The notes: generated from the letters alone by a model not told the origin. Shown: positions 48,342-60,109, counted from the first letter of the stretch. The stretch is 64,000 bases of DNA from Arthrobacter woluwensis (GCF_900105345.1 NZ_FNSN01000003.1:1178001-1242000), one strand, 5' to 3'. Program-made: numbers and translations.

Positions 48342-48347
48342 TAGAAT
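48342..48347 (+). promoter_or_regulatory. -10 element upstream of acyltransferase copy 2
   Basis: TAGAAT, 6 nt, then ATG-AGA-TAA at 48354-48362 (a two-codon ORF), then the true gene start at 48384. Confidence 0.4.
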
Positions 48348-48383
48348 GTAACGATGAGATAACGCTCCAACGGTTGGATAGGT

Positions 48384-52131
<3,748 letters not shown>

Positions 52132-52180
52132 GTCCCGGTGCGGCGCTGAACCTCTGAGTTGAGCGGCGCCTCTCTGAAGC

Positions 52181-52224
52181 ACGACGGCGGCGGGTCACCT
52201 ACCCAGGTGACCCGCCGCCGTCGT
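52181..52224 (+). terminator. Hairpin terminator after guaB
   Basis: Perfect 20-bp stem (52181-52200 with 52205-52224) with an ACCC loop; the arm starts with the recurrent ACGACGGCGG. Confidence 0.75.
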
Positions 52225-52253
52225 CGTCTCTGATCCGCTCGCCCCGCCGGATG

Positions 52254-52314
52254 CGCGAACCGCCACCTGGTGCCCGTATCCGTGGGGGATACGGGCACCA
52301 GGTGGCGGTTCGCG
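52254..52314. repeat. Perfect 28-bp palindrome, family A
   Basis: Arms 52254-52281 and 52287-52314 pair without mismatch around GTGGG. Outer arm CGCGAACCGCCA and inner GCCCGTATCC are shared with 35591-35649. It lies between guaB and the marR 3' end. Confidence 0.85.
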
Positions 52315-52326
52315 TGAGGGGGGAGC

Positions 52327-52713
52327 TCAGGACTCCGTGGCGAGGGTGTTCATCAGGACCTCGCGATGGATCTTCGCGGCGTCCTCGTGCAACTGGACCC
52401 CCGCGTCGGTCAGGCCCACCACGAGTGAGCGCCGGTCCTCGCTGCAGGCCGAGCGGTGGACGTAGCCGCCCTTCTCAAGGCGGTCGACGATCTTGCTCAG
52501 GGCGCTCTGCGTCATGGGGGAGACCTGAGTGAGGTCCTTCATGCGGCACTCCGCGTCCCCGTACTCCGCGAGCAGGTCCAGGGTCTCGAAGTCGTTCAGC
52601 CCGATCCCGAAGTGCGAGGCCAGCTCGCGGTCCAGGGTGTTGGAGGTCTTGAGATAGCAGCTCTGCACGGAGCGCCATTGCTCCACGAGGGCCGCGGCGT
52701 CTGTAGTTGACAT
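52327..52713 (-). CDS. MarR-family transcriptional regulator
   Basis: 128 residues, a winged-helix MarR protein with the DNA-recognition part MTQSALSKIVDRLEKGG and wing SEDRRSLVVGLT. It probably represses its own gene and the divergent MFS exporter, and responds to a small-molecule ligand. The ATG at 52713 has TAAAAT 6 nt upstream (leaderless). The palindrome at 52743-52754 overlaps its -35 position. Confidence 0.92.
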   Translation of the reverse strand: MSTTDAAALVEQWRSVQSCYLKTSNTLDRELASHFGIGLNDFETLDLLAEYGDAECRMKDLTQVSPMTQSALSKIVDRLEKGGYVHRSACSEDRRSLVVGLTDAGVQLHEDAAKIHREVLMNTLATES

Positions 52714-52719
52714 GCCGCT

Positions 52720-52725
52720 ATTTTA
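52720..52725 (-). promoter_or_regulatory. -10 element of leaderless marR
   Basis: TAAAAT on the minus strand, 6 nt before the ATG; TGGAAA (52748-52743) lies 17 bp further upstream as -35. Confidence 0.55.
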
Positions 52726-52742
52726 GTCCATGACGGAATATT

Positions 52743-52754
52743 TTTCCATGGAAA
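52743..52754. promoter_or_regulatory. Candidate MarR operator
   Basis: Perfect 12-bp palindrome TTTCCATGGAAA in the 84-bp divergent region. It overlaps the marR -35 and is just upstream of the MFS -35. Confidence 0.5.
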
Positions 52755-52762
52755 CATTTTCC

Positions 52763-52791
52763 TTGTCATTCGATGATGCGTCATATAAGTT
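52763..52791 (+). promoter_or_regulatory. Promoter of the leaderless MFS exporter gene
   Basis: TTGTCA (52763-52768), 17 bp, TAAGTT (52786-52791), then 6 nt to ATG 52798. Confidence 0.6.
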
Positions 52792-52797
52792 GTTGCC

Positions 52798-54273
52798 ATG
52801 GATTCAGGAAGCACACTGACCGCAGCCCCCGTGACAGGGGCCGGCCCCCGGACCTCCCCGGCGCCTGGCCTGGCTGTCTCCGACCTTCTCTGGAGCCGCC
52901 GCACCTGGCTGCTCCTCGTCACCCTTTGCATCGTCCTCGCCCTCGACGGCCTCGACGTCTCCATGGTGGGCGTCGCCCTCCCTTCCATCGGCCAGGAACT
53001 CGGGCTCGGAACCGGGTCCCTGCAGTGGATCGTCTCGGCGTACGTTCTCGGCTACGGCGCCCTGCTGCTGCTCGGCGGCCGCATGGCGGACCTCCTCGGC
53101 CGCCGTCGGGTGTTCCTCGTGGCGCTGAGCGTCTTCGGCCTGGCCTCCCTCCTGGGCGGGCTGGTCAGCGACCCGACGCTGCTGATCGCCACCCGATTCA
53201 TCAAGGGACTCGCCGCCGCGTTCACCGCCCCGGCCGGTTTCTCGATCATCACCACCAACTTCGTCGAGGGCCCCGCCCGCAACAAGGCGATCTCCATCTA
53301 CGCGACCTTCGGCGCCAGTGGCTATTCGCTGGGCCTGGTGGTCGGCGGATTCATGACCGAGCTGAGCTGGCGCTGGACCTTCCTGGTCTCCGTGCCGGTC
53401 GCCGCACTGGTCCTGCTGATGGCCCTCCGGTTCATCCCGCGTGACCGCCCCGCAGCCGAAGGCGGACACGACATCTGGGGAGCCGTGACGCTGGCGCTCG
53501 GCATGCTCGGTCTCGTCTTCACCGTGGTCCAGGCCCCCGATTCCGGCTGGACCTCGCCCTTCACCATCGGAGGGTTCGTCCTCTCCGCCGCGGTGCTGGC
53601 GCTGTTCGGGCTCATCGAGACCCGCACCCGTCACCCGCTGATCCGCTTCGGCATCCTCCGGGAAGGCTGGGTGGCCCGCGCCAACCTCGCGGCCGTCGCG
53701 CTCTTCGGCTCCTACCTGAGCTTCCAGTTCATCGTCACGCTGTTCCTGCAGTCAGTTCTCGGCTGGGCACCGCTCTCGATGGCACTGGCTTTGCTGCCCG
53801 CCGGACTCCTGGTGGTCAGCAGCGCACCGTTCGCGGACAAGCTCATCGACCGCTTCGGCGCGACCCGCCTGATCGTGGTGGGCCTGACCGCCCTGACGGC
53901 CGGATACGCGTGGTTCCTACGCATCGGCCCGGACATCAACTACGTGGTGGACGTCCTGCCGTCGGTCCTTCTCCTCGGTGTCGGCTTCGCCCTCGGGTTC
54001 CCGGCCATCAACGTGCAGGCGACGGCGGGCATCCACGACGATGAGCAGGGCCTCGCAGCCGGCCTCATCCAGTCGAGCACCCAGGTGGGCGCGGCTCTCG
54101 TCCTTGCCGTCACGACGGCGATCGTCACCTCCGGATCACATGGCGGTTCGCCGACCCACGATGCCTCGGCCATGCTCGCCCAGTTCCGCCCGGGCCTCGT
54201 GCTCAGCATGGTGATCGCGGTGGTGGGGCTGGCCATCGCGCTGTTCCCGCAGCGCCGCAGGTCACGCGTCTGA
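52798..54273 (+). CDS. MFS drug exporter, DHA2 (14-segment) type
   Basis: 491 residues with about 14 hydrophobic segments. DGLDVSMVGVALPSIGQELG (motif D1 region) and GGRMADLLGRRRVF (motif A) are typical of EmrB/QacA-like antiporters. It probably exports a toxic compound with proton exchange. It is divergent from a marR gene, the usual control pairing. A family B palindrome follows. Confidence 0.92.
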   Translation: MDSGSTLTAAPVTGAGPRTSPAPGLAVSDLLWSRRTWLLLVTLCIVLALDGLDVSMVGVALPSIGQELGLGTGSLQWIVSAYVLGYGALLLLGGRMADLLGRRRVFLVALSVFGLASLLGGLVSDPTLLIATRFIKGLAAAFTAPAGFSIITTNFVEGPARNKAISIYATFGASGYSLGLVVGGFMTELSWRWTFLVSVPVAALVLLMALRFIPRDRPAAEGGHDIWGAVTLALGMLGLVFTVVQAPDSGWTSPFTIGGFVLSAAVLALFGLIETRTRHPLIRFGILREGWVARANLAAVALFGSYLSFQFIVTLFLQSVLGWAPLSMALALLPAGLLVVSSAPFADKLIDRFGATRLIVVGLTALTAGYAWFLRIGPDINYVVDVLPSVLLLGVGFALGFPAINVQATAGIHDDEQGLAAGLIQSSTQVGAALVLAVTTAIVTSGSHGGSPTHDASAMLAQFRPGLVLSMVIAVVGLAIALFPQRRRSRV

Positions 54274-54296
54274 CCCACCCGCGCCCCTCTCCCACG

Positions 54297-54357
54297 CGCG
54301 AAGGAACAGGTGATGCCCCCACAGCCCGGTTGTGGGGGCATCAACTGTTCCTTCGCG
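54297..54357. repeat. 27-bp palindrome, family B
   Basis: Arms 54297-54323 and 54331-54357 pair with one mismatch. Outer arm CGCGAAGGAACAG matches that at 36068-36130. It lies between convergent genes and could also terminate them. Confidence 0.75.
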
Positions 54358-54380
54358 AGGCGGGGTGCTCCGTCAGACGG

Positions 54381-55028
54381 TCAGAGGGGCCCGTAGCTCG
54401 CGTTCCCGACGGGGTCGCGCCACGTGGCCACGTCCTGTTCCAGGAGAGACCGGAGGGCCGGGTCGGTGGTGGCGCGCTTCCGGAAGGATTCCCGGGCTCG
54501 GCCCTGGATGGCCGAGGGGACCGCGATGCAGGCGGTGAGCACCAGGACGAAAAGGACGTACGCTCCCACGAGCCCGGTCACGGTGGCGGCGCCCCTGGAG
54601 GCCATCCCTGGCGCCATCGTGGCGAGGACCCCGCCCAGCACCAGTGCCAGGAACCCCGCCATGATGAGTCCGCCGCGCGCAGAGCCCGGCCCGCGGGAGA
54701 TCAGGGTACGGGACGTGTCAGGCAGCGCCGAACGGACGCGCTTCCAGAAGATGAGTCCCAGGACCAGCAGCACCGCACCCAGGATGCCGAGTACGAGGAC
54801 GGCGGCCAGGGCGCCCGTCATGACGGTGATGAAGGCGCCGGCGAGGATGAGGACGGGGCCCATGCCGATCGCACTGCTCCACGCCGCCGACAGCGTCCCC
54901 TGGGTATCCGCCAGCTGACGGAGCCGGGAGGGCGCGTTCGGCGGGCTGACCCGGGCGAGCTCCGGATCCAGCCAGTAGTTCAGCGGATGGGAGGGCTGCT
55001 GCGAAGGCGCCGGGTAAGGAATCGCCAT
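54381..55028 (-). CDS. Membrane protein of unknown function beside a WXG100 gene
   Basis: 215 residues. A Pro-rich N-terminus with HPLNYWLDPELA is followed by four hydrophobic segments (about 55-72, 73-93, 118-138 and 144-166) and a charged cytoplasmic tail. I recognise no family. It is the last gene of a three-gene set on the minus strand, 6 nt after the EspG-like gene, so a role with the WXG100 protein is likely but unproven. Confidence 0.65.
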   Translation of the reverse strand: MAIPYPAPSQQPSHPLNYWLDPELARVSPPNAPSRLRQLADTQGTLSAAWSSAIGMGPVLILAGAFITVMTGALAAVLVLGILGAVLLVLGLIFWKRVRSALPDTSRTLISRGPGSARGGLIMAGFLALVLGGVLATMAPGMASRGAATVTGLVGAYVLFVLVLTACIAVPSAIQGRARESFRKRATTDPALRSLLEQDVATWRDPVGNASYGPL

Positions 55029-55034
55029 CGAGCG

Positions 55035-55664
55035 TCAGAGGCCGAGGCCTTCGCGCAGGCGCGCGTCCAGCTCGTCCTTGGCGAGCGGGGTCGACGGAAG
55101 GTTCTCGCCGTCGCCGAGCGCGAGGGACAGGGACCCGTCCGGATCCGCCTTGACGTTCACCGCCCGTGACGTCCCGTCCGCGAAGTGGCGGCGGAGCGTC
55201 GCGGCGGCCGGCAAACCGTCGGGAGCGGTGCCCAAGTAGTAGTTCACCATCTGGACGGCCGTGAGGAACATGCCCTCGGAACTCGTGAGGGGCCGCAGTT
55301 CGTGCACGCCGTACTTGCTCAGGCTCAGCACGAGAGCGCCGTCGGCCGCCCCGAAGAGGAAGTAGACGTGGTCCGCGTCCGGGGTGACCAGGGCGACCTC
55401 GAGCCAGGCGTCGGAGGATGCGAGCACGCCGGTGACCGCGACGGCGGGGCCGGTGGGCAACAGGCTGTCCTGCTCCACGGTCATGAGACCGCGCTCCAGC
55501 AACGTTGCGACGCCCGCCTGCTCCAGCGGCGCTCCCGCGGCATGGTCGAGTCGGAACATCGTCTGGCACTTCTGCGCGCCCGGCGTCCCGGCCAGGGCGA
55601 TGAGGGCGATGAGCTCGTGCTCGGTGATGAGCAGGGGTGCGTCGTCTGGGGTGGTGGTGGTCAT
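55035..55664 (-). CDS. Uncharacterised soluble protein, EspG-like by layout
   Basis: 209 residues, no signal peptide or membrane segment. A winged-helix-like start (ITEHELIALIALAG, then LLERGLMTVEQD) is followed by alternating strands (VYFLFGAADGALVLSLSKYG). This plan resembles ESX-associated EspG chaperones, and the gene sits between a WXG100 gene and a membrane protein gene. The resemblance is weak, so the chaperone role is inference. Confidence 0.5.
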   Translation of the reverse strand: MTTTTPDDAPLLITEHELIALIALAGTPGAQKCQTMFRLDHAAGAPLEQAGVATLLERGLMTVEQDSLLPTGPAVAVTGVLASSDAWLEVALVTPDADHVYFLFGAADGALVLSLSKYGVHELRPLTSSEGMFLTAVQMVNYYLGTAPDGLPAAATLRRHFADGTSRAVNVKADPDGSLSLALGDGENLPSTPLAKDELDARLREGLGL

Positions 55665-55715
55665 GTCAGCCTTCGTGTCGACGTTTCTGGTTCTCAGTCT
55701 AGGGAAGCCGGATCA

Positions 55716-56666
55716 TCACGTGAGCCAGCCCCAGACCTTCTTGGCGCCGTCGGCCACCGCGTCCACGGTCTTCTTGGCGCCGTCGGCGACGGCGTTCGCC
55801 ACGTTCTTGGTGCCTTCCCAGACGTGCTTGGCCCCGTCGGCCACCATCTCCGAGGCGGACCCATAGCCGAGATGAGTGGCGAGCAGACCCATGCCGCCCC
55901 AGGCCACCCCCGCGACGGCGAAGAACGGACCTGCGCCGGGTATGAAACTGCCGGCTGCGAGCACGGTGGAGATGCCGCCGTCGATCGCCATGCCGGTGTT
56001 GCCCGTGGCGAGGCCCTGGGTGAACTGGAGACCGCCGGTCACCACGCCCAGCCCGCCGGACAGGCGGCCCAGCATCGACGTTCCGTTCAGAAGCTGGGTG
56101 CCCTTGACGTACCCGGCCTCGGCGGCCATGCCGTACTGAGCGCTCAGCCAGGGCCACTTGGTCAGCTCGGTCACCAGGCCGCCTTTGGCCATGGTCGCCA
56201 GGAGGTTGTCCGTGTAGAGGCCGGCGCCGGTCACCAGGCCGTTGCCGGCCCACCACTCGGGGCTGCCGGCCACGGAGAGGATGCCCTCCAGCCCGGTCGG
56301 GGCATCCGGGCTTCCGGGGCCACCCGAGCCGCCGGCCCCGCCGGAGCCTCCGGGCGCGCCAGGACCGCCACCCGGGCCTCCGCCGACGGAGCCGCCGTTG
56401 GTGCTGGCACTCTGTTGTTCGTCCGCCTGGCCGAGGAGCAGCTTCGACGCGTCGCTCAACGACTGGGACGCCTTGTGCAGCATGGGCCGCAGCGTGCTGC
56501 TCCACTCGCGGCGGAAGCGCTCGCCGTCGTCGCCCTTCCAGGCGACGCCGGACACGAGGCTGTTGACCTGCATCTCCGTGTTCTTCAGCCGCGAGCCGGA
56601 GAGGCCCATCGACTTCGACAGGGCCCTCAGTTGCTCGACATCGGCACCGTAAAAGCCCGGGGCCAT
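55716..56666 (-). CDS. WXG100-type protein with glycine-zipper and repeat C-terminus
   Basis: 316 residues. Residues 1-100 are a WXG100 hairpin with GADVEQLRAL and W43-K-G45, nearly matching the N-terminus of the protein at 12757. A Gly/Pro/Ser linker (about 110-150) follows. The rest is Gly/Ala-rich and moderately hydrophobic (GAGPFFAVAGVAWGGMGLLA), and ends with VADGAKH/VADGAKK amphipathic repeats about 10-18 residues apart. It could be a membrane-active effector or a structural T7SS substrate. No ESX core gene (EccC etc.) is in the window. Confidence 0.7.
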   Translation of the reverse strand: MAPGFYGADVEQLRALSKSMGLSGSRLKNTEMQVNSLVSGVAWKGDDGERFRREWSSTLRPMLHKASQSLSDASKLLLGQADEQQSASTNGGSVGGGPGGGPGAPGGSGGAGGSGGPGSPDAPTGLEGILSVAGSPEWWAGNGLVTGAGLYTDNLLATMAKGGLVTELTKWPWLSAQYGMAAEAGYVKGTQLLNGTSMLGRLSGGLGVVTGGLQFTQGLATGNTGMAIDGGISTVLAAGSFIPGAGPFFAVAGVAWGGMGLLATHLGYGSASEMVADGAKHVWEGTKNVANAVADGAKKTVDAVADGAKKVWGWLT

Positions 56667-56865
56667 GGTTCATCCTCCTCGATGGGACACCACTCTTCCG
56701 TGCCAGCCTAGGGTCTGCTCGCCTCCGGCGCGATGGGGAGGGGTGCCCATGGGACGGAAGAAGGTCGCGGAACCGTCCTCTGCCGGGTGTACGGCGCGGT
56801 CTTCGAACGTGACGCCGGTCGTTCGACGCCGGCGAGAACAGTGCCGCCGTGACCAGGCACGCTGT

Positions 56866-56871
56866 TACTGT
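56866..56871 (+). promoter_or_regulatory. Candidate -10 element of the DyP-encapsulin unit
   Basis: TACTGT, 6 nt, then ATG 56878 of a short ORF that overlaps the DyP start. No clear -35. The rest of 56667-56860 shows no supported feature. Confidence 0.4.
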
Positions 56872-56877
56872 GAGGGC

Positions 56878-56955
56878 ATGTCACTCACGGTGTGGATCAC
56901 GGCTGTCGAACCCTTCTCCGCAACGACCGTCCGGCAGGGCGAGGGACGCCGGTGA
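56878..56955 (+). CDS. Candidate 25-residue leader ORF coupled to the DyP gene
   Basis: ATG 56878 follows TACTGT at leaderless spacing. The ORF starts MSLTVWITAVEPF, ends with basic RQGEGRR, and its TGA overlaps the GTG of the DyP gene (GTGA at 56952-56955). A leaderless uORF with a 4-nt overlap would couple translation of the peroxidase to it. Whether the peptide itself has a role is unknown. There is no homologue that I recognise. Confidence 0.4.
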   Translation: MSLTVWITAVEPFSATTVRQGEGRR

Positions 56956-58085
56956 CGGCGCACAGCCTGCCCTCGGGAGGCGGTTACACGGAGGGCTCCA
57001 TCACCCAAAACGTGTCGGGCCCTCTGACCCGGTCCGCGGTCTTCCTGGTGCTGTCCGTCGAGGACGACCCGGGCGCTCTCGACACCGTCCGCGATGTCCT
57101 CTCGGATCTGGACGGGCTCGTCAAGACCGTGGGCTTCCGCGATCTGAACGGGCGCCTGTCCTGCACCGTGGGAATCGGCGACCGCATCTGGGCGCCGCTG
57201 TCCGGCCTGCCCAAGCCCGCGGAGCTCCATCCCTTCCGCGAGATCGTGGGTGCCACCCACACCGCCGTCTCAACTCCGGGTGACCTGCTCTTCCACATCC
57301 GCTCTGACCGCCAGGATCTCTGCTTCGAATTCGAGCGCCTCCTGCTGGCCTCCCTGGGCACGTCCGTGAGCACCGTGGACGAGGTCTCCGGGTTCCGGTA
57401 CTTCGACGCCCGTGACCTGTTGGGTTTCATCGACGGCACCGCGAACCCCGTCGGCCCGGACCTCCCCGAGTCCGCCCTGGTGGGGGAGGAGGACCCTCAG
57501 TTCGCCGGCGGCAGCTACGTGGTGGTCCAGAAATACCTGCACCCGATCAGCGCGTGGCAGGGTCTCACCACGGAGCAGCAGGAGAAGATCATCGGCCGCA
57601 CCAAGGCCGACAACATCGAACTGGACGACGCCGTGCACGGCCAGAAGTCCCATAAGACCCTCGCCACGATCACGGATGAGAACGGCGAGCACGACATCGT
57701 CCGTGACAACATGCCGTTCGGCACCCCGGGATCCGGCGCCTTCGGCACCTACTTCATCGGGTACTCCCGGCACCTCTGGGTGATCGAGAGGATGCTCGAA
57801 CGCATGTTCATCGGAGATCCTCCCGGACTGCATGACCGGCTGCTGGACTTCTCGACGGCGGAGACCGGCACCACGTTCTTCGTCCCCACCGCCGGGATGC
57901 TCGCCGCCCTCGACGACACCGCCGCTGCCGCGGAGGCTCCGGTGCCGCCCGCCGAGGGGAACGTGCCCGCGGTGGCGGAGCCCGTCGTCGTCGTACCGGA
58001 GGCCGCTGTCCCCGCCACGGCAGCTGCTGCACCCGCCGCCGGCTCCCTGGGGATCGGTTCCCTCCGGAACGCCCCCACTCCTTGA
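56952..58085 (+). CDS. Dye-decolorizing heme peroxidase with encapsulin cargo tail
   Basis: 377 residues, DyP family (P/B type). The GFIDGTANP motif holds catalytic Asp161, and HDIVRDNMPFG contains the distal Arg. The heme-binding His is in the C-terminal half. After an Ala/Pro/Val-rich linker (about 320-362) the protein ends GSLGIGSLRNAPTP (364-377). This is the encapsulin targeting peptide known from Brevibacterium DyP. The encapsulin gene follows 47 nt downstream. The enzyme is therefore predicted to be packed inside the shell, probably against oxidative stress. GTG start overlaps the leader ORF; GAGGG lies 7 nt upstream. Confidence 0.93.
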   Translation: MTAHSLPSGGGYTEGSITQNVSGPLTRSAVFLVLSVEDDPGALDTVRDVLSDLDGLVKTVGFRDLNGRLSCTVGIGDRIWAPLSGLPKPAELHPFREIVGATHTAVSTPGDLLFHIRSDRQDLCFEFERLLLASLGTSVSTVDEVSGFRYFDARDLLGFIDGTANPVGPDLPESALVGEEDPQFAGGSYVVVQKYLHPISAWQGLTTEQQEKIIGRTKADNIELDDAVHGQKSHKTLATITDENGEHDIVRDNMPFGTPGSGAFGTYFIGYSRHLWVIERMLERMFIGDPPGLHDRLLDFSTAETGTTFFVPTAGMLAALDDTAAAAEAPVPPAEGNVPAVAEPVVVVPEAAVPATAAAAPAAGSLGIGSLRNAPTP

Positions 58086-58132
58086 TCGCCCCTGAACGCC
58101 TTGCCCGAGCACGCCTGCCGAAAGGACCAGTC

Positions 58133-58933
58133 ATGAATCACCTGCTGCGCGAACACGCTCCGATCACCCGGGACACCTGGGCGATGATCGACGACGAGGC
58201 GAAGACGCGGCTGTCCGCGGCTCTGGGCGCCCGCCGTCTGGTCGACTTCGCCGGCCCCCTCGGCTGGCAGCACTCCGCGACGTCGACCGGCCGGGTCGGT
58301 CCGGTCGTGTCGGCACCGGCGGACGGCGTGATCGCCCGGCCGCGGAAGGTGCTGCCGCTCGCCGAGGTCCGGGCCGGCTTCTCCATGTCCCGCGAAGAGC
58401 TCGACGCGGCCACGCGCGGAGCCGTGGACGTGGACTTCGCGACCCTCGACGCCGCGGCCCGGAAGATCGCCGAGGTCGAGAACTCCGCGGTCTTCGACGG
58501 CTGGGACGAACTCGGCATGACGGGCATCGCCGCGGCCTCCCCGCACGCCCCGATCCAGACCGGCGACGACCCCCGTCGGCTCGCGGTGCACGTCGCCGCC
58601 GCGGTCGCCGCACTCAAGAACTCCGGGATCGGCGGCCCTTACGGTCTCGCCCTCGGCTACGACGCGTGGGTGAACGCGACCGGCGGCAACGACATGGGCG
58701 GTTCGCCGCTCCTCACGCACCTGCAGCGCATCCTGGAAGGCCCCGTGCAATGGACCCCGGGCATCAACTCCTCCGTGGTGCTGAGCCTTCGTGGCGGGGA
58801 CTTCATCCTGGAGAGCGGCGAGGATCTGGCCGTGGGGTACGCGGACCACTCCGCAGCGAGCGTGGAGCTGTATCTCCAGGAGACCTTCAGCTTCCGGGTG
58901 GCGACGCCGGAGGCCGCGATCGTCCTCGCCTGA
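58133..58933 (+). CDS. Encapsulin nanocompartment shell protein (family 1, linocin-like)
   Basis: 266 residues, the usual size for T=1 encapsulins with an HK97 fold. Typical parts are MNHLLREHAPITRDTWAMID, the loop FDGWDELGMTGI, GPYGLALGYDAW and the C-terminal DLAVGYADHSAASVELYLQETF. Sixty copies would self-assemble into a protein cage around the DyP cargo. AAAGGA lies before the ATG; the open frame upstream to 58082 is ignored. Confidence 0.95.
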   Translation: MNHLLREHAPITRDTWAMIDDEAKTRLSAALGARRLVDFAGPLGWQHSATSTGRVGPVVSAPADGVIARPRKVLPLAEVRAGFSMSREELDAATRGAVDVDFATLDAAARKIAEVENSAVFDGWDELGMTGIAAASPHAPIQTGDDPRRLAVHVAAAVAALKNSGIGGPYGLALGYDAWVNATGGNDMGGSPLLTHLQRILEGPVQWTPGINSSVVLSLRGGDFILESGEDLAVGYADHSAASVELYLQETFSFRVATPEAAIVLA

Positions 58934-58965
58934 GCGACGCAATCCGTCCGGAACCCGCTTCACGA

Positions 58966-58971
58966 TAGAGT
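58966..58971 (+). promoter_or_regulatory. -10 element of leaderless guaB3
   Basis: TAGAGT, 7 nt, GTG 58979, with no Shine-Dalgarno sequence. Confidence 0.55.
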
Positions 58972-58978
58972 TGGACGC

Positions 58979-60109
58979 GTGACTTACGAGATTGAGATTG
59001 GCCGTGGGAAGCGCGGACGCCGTGCGTATGGACTCGATGACATCGCGATCATCCCCAACCGCCGGACCCGTGACCCGCAGGACGTGAGCGTGTCCTGGCA
59101 GATCGACGCCTACAAGTTCGACATGCCGGTGATCGCCGCCCCCATGGACTCGGTCATGTCCCCGACCACGGCCATCCGTCTCGGTGAGCTCGGCGGCCTC
59201 GGCGTGCTGGACCTCGAAGGCCTCTGGACCCGTTTCGAGGACCCGCAGGCCCAGCTGGACCGCATCGCCGAACTGCAGCAGGAGTCCCCGAGCGAGCTCG
59301 TGACCCGCACCCTGCAGGAGATCTACCAGGCTCCGATCCAGGCCGAGCTCATCACGCAGCGTCTCGCCGAGATCCGTGCCGCCGGCGTCACCGTGGCAGG
59401 TTCGCTCACGCCGCAGCGCACCCAGGAGTTCTACAAGACCGTCGTGGCCGCCGGCGTCGACATCTTCGTCATCCGCGGCACCACGGTGTCGGCCGAGCAC
59501 GTCTCCAAGACCACGGAGCCGCTCAACCTCAAGCAGTTCATCTACGAGCTGGACGTCCCCGTGATCGTGGGCGGCGCCGCCGGGTACACCCCGGCGCTGC
59601 ACCTCATGCGCACCGGTGCGGCCGGCGTCCTCGTGGGCTTCGGTGGCGGCGCCACCACCACGACGCGCCGCGCGCTCGGCATCCACTCGCCGCTGGCTTC
59701 GGCCATCTCGGACGTCGCCGCCGCACGCCGCGACTACCTCGATGAGTCCGGCGGGCGCTACGTGCACGTGATCGCCGACGGCGGCATGGGCACCTCGGGC
59801 GACATCGTGAAGGCCATCGCCATGGGCGCCGACGCCGTCATGCTCGGTTCCGCACTGGCCCGCGCCGAAGAGGCGCCGGGCAAGGGCTGGCACTGGGGCG
59901 CCGAGGCGCACCACCCGGAGATCCCGCGCGGCGACCGCGTCCAGATGGGCACCGTCGGTCCGATGGAGGAGGTCCTCTTCGGCCCGGGCCACCACACGGA
60001 CGGCACCTCCAACCTGATCGGCGCCCTGCGCCGGTCCATGGCGACCACGGGCTACTCGGACCTCAAGGAGTTCCAGCGCGTGGACGTCGTGGTGCGCCCG
60101 CGGCACTGA
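58979..60109 (+). CDS. guaB3: GuaB3-family IMP dehydrogenase-like protein
   Basis: 376 residues. It is an IMPDH/GMP reductase barrel without CBS domains, opening EIGRGKRGRRAYGLDDIAI as in actinobacterial GuaB3. The loop that carries the catalytic Cys in GuaB (GSICTTR) reads GGGATTTTRRAL here, with no Cys. The phosphate-binding IADGGMGTSGDI is kept. Actinobacterial GuaB3 proteins commonly differ at this loop, and their reaction is not settled. It stands beside the encapsulin gene with its own leaderless promoter. Confidence 0.9.
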   Translation: MTYEIEIGRGKRGRRAYGLDDIAIIPNRRTRDPQDVSVSWQIDAYKFDMPVIAAPMDSVMSPTTAIRLGELGGLGVLDLEGLWTRFEDPQAQLDRIAELQQESPSELVTRTLQEIYQAPIQAELITQRLAEIRAAGVTVAGSLTPQRTQEFYKTVVAAGVDIFVIRGTTVSAEHVSKTTEPLNLKQFIYELDVPVIVGGAAGYTPALHLMRTGAAGVLVGFGGGATTTTRRALGIHSPLASAISDVAAARRDYLDESGGRYVHVIADGGMGTSGDIVKAIAMGADAVMLGSALARAEEAPGKGWHWGAEAHHPEIPRGDRVQMGTVGPMEEVLFGPGHHTDGTSNLIGALRRSMATTGYSDLKEFQRVDVVVRPRH

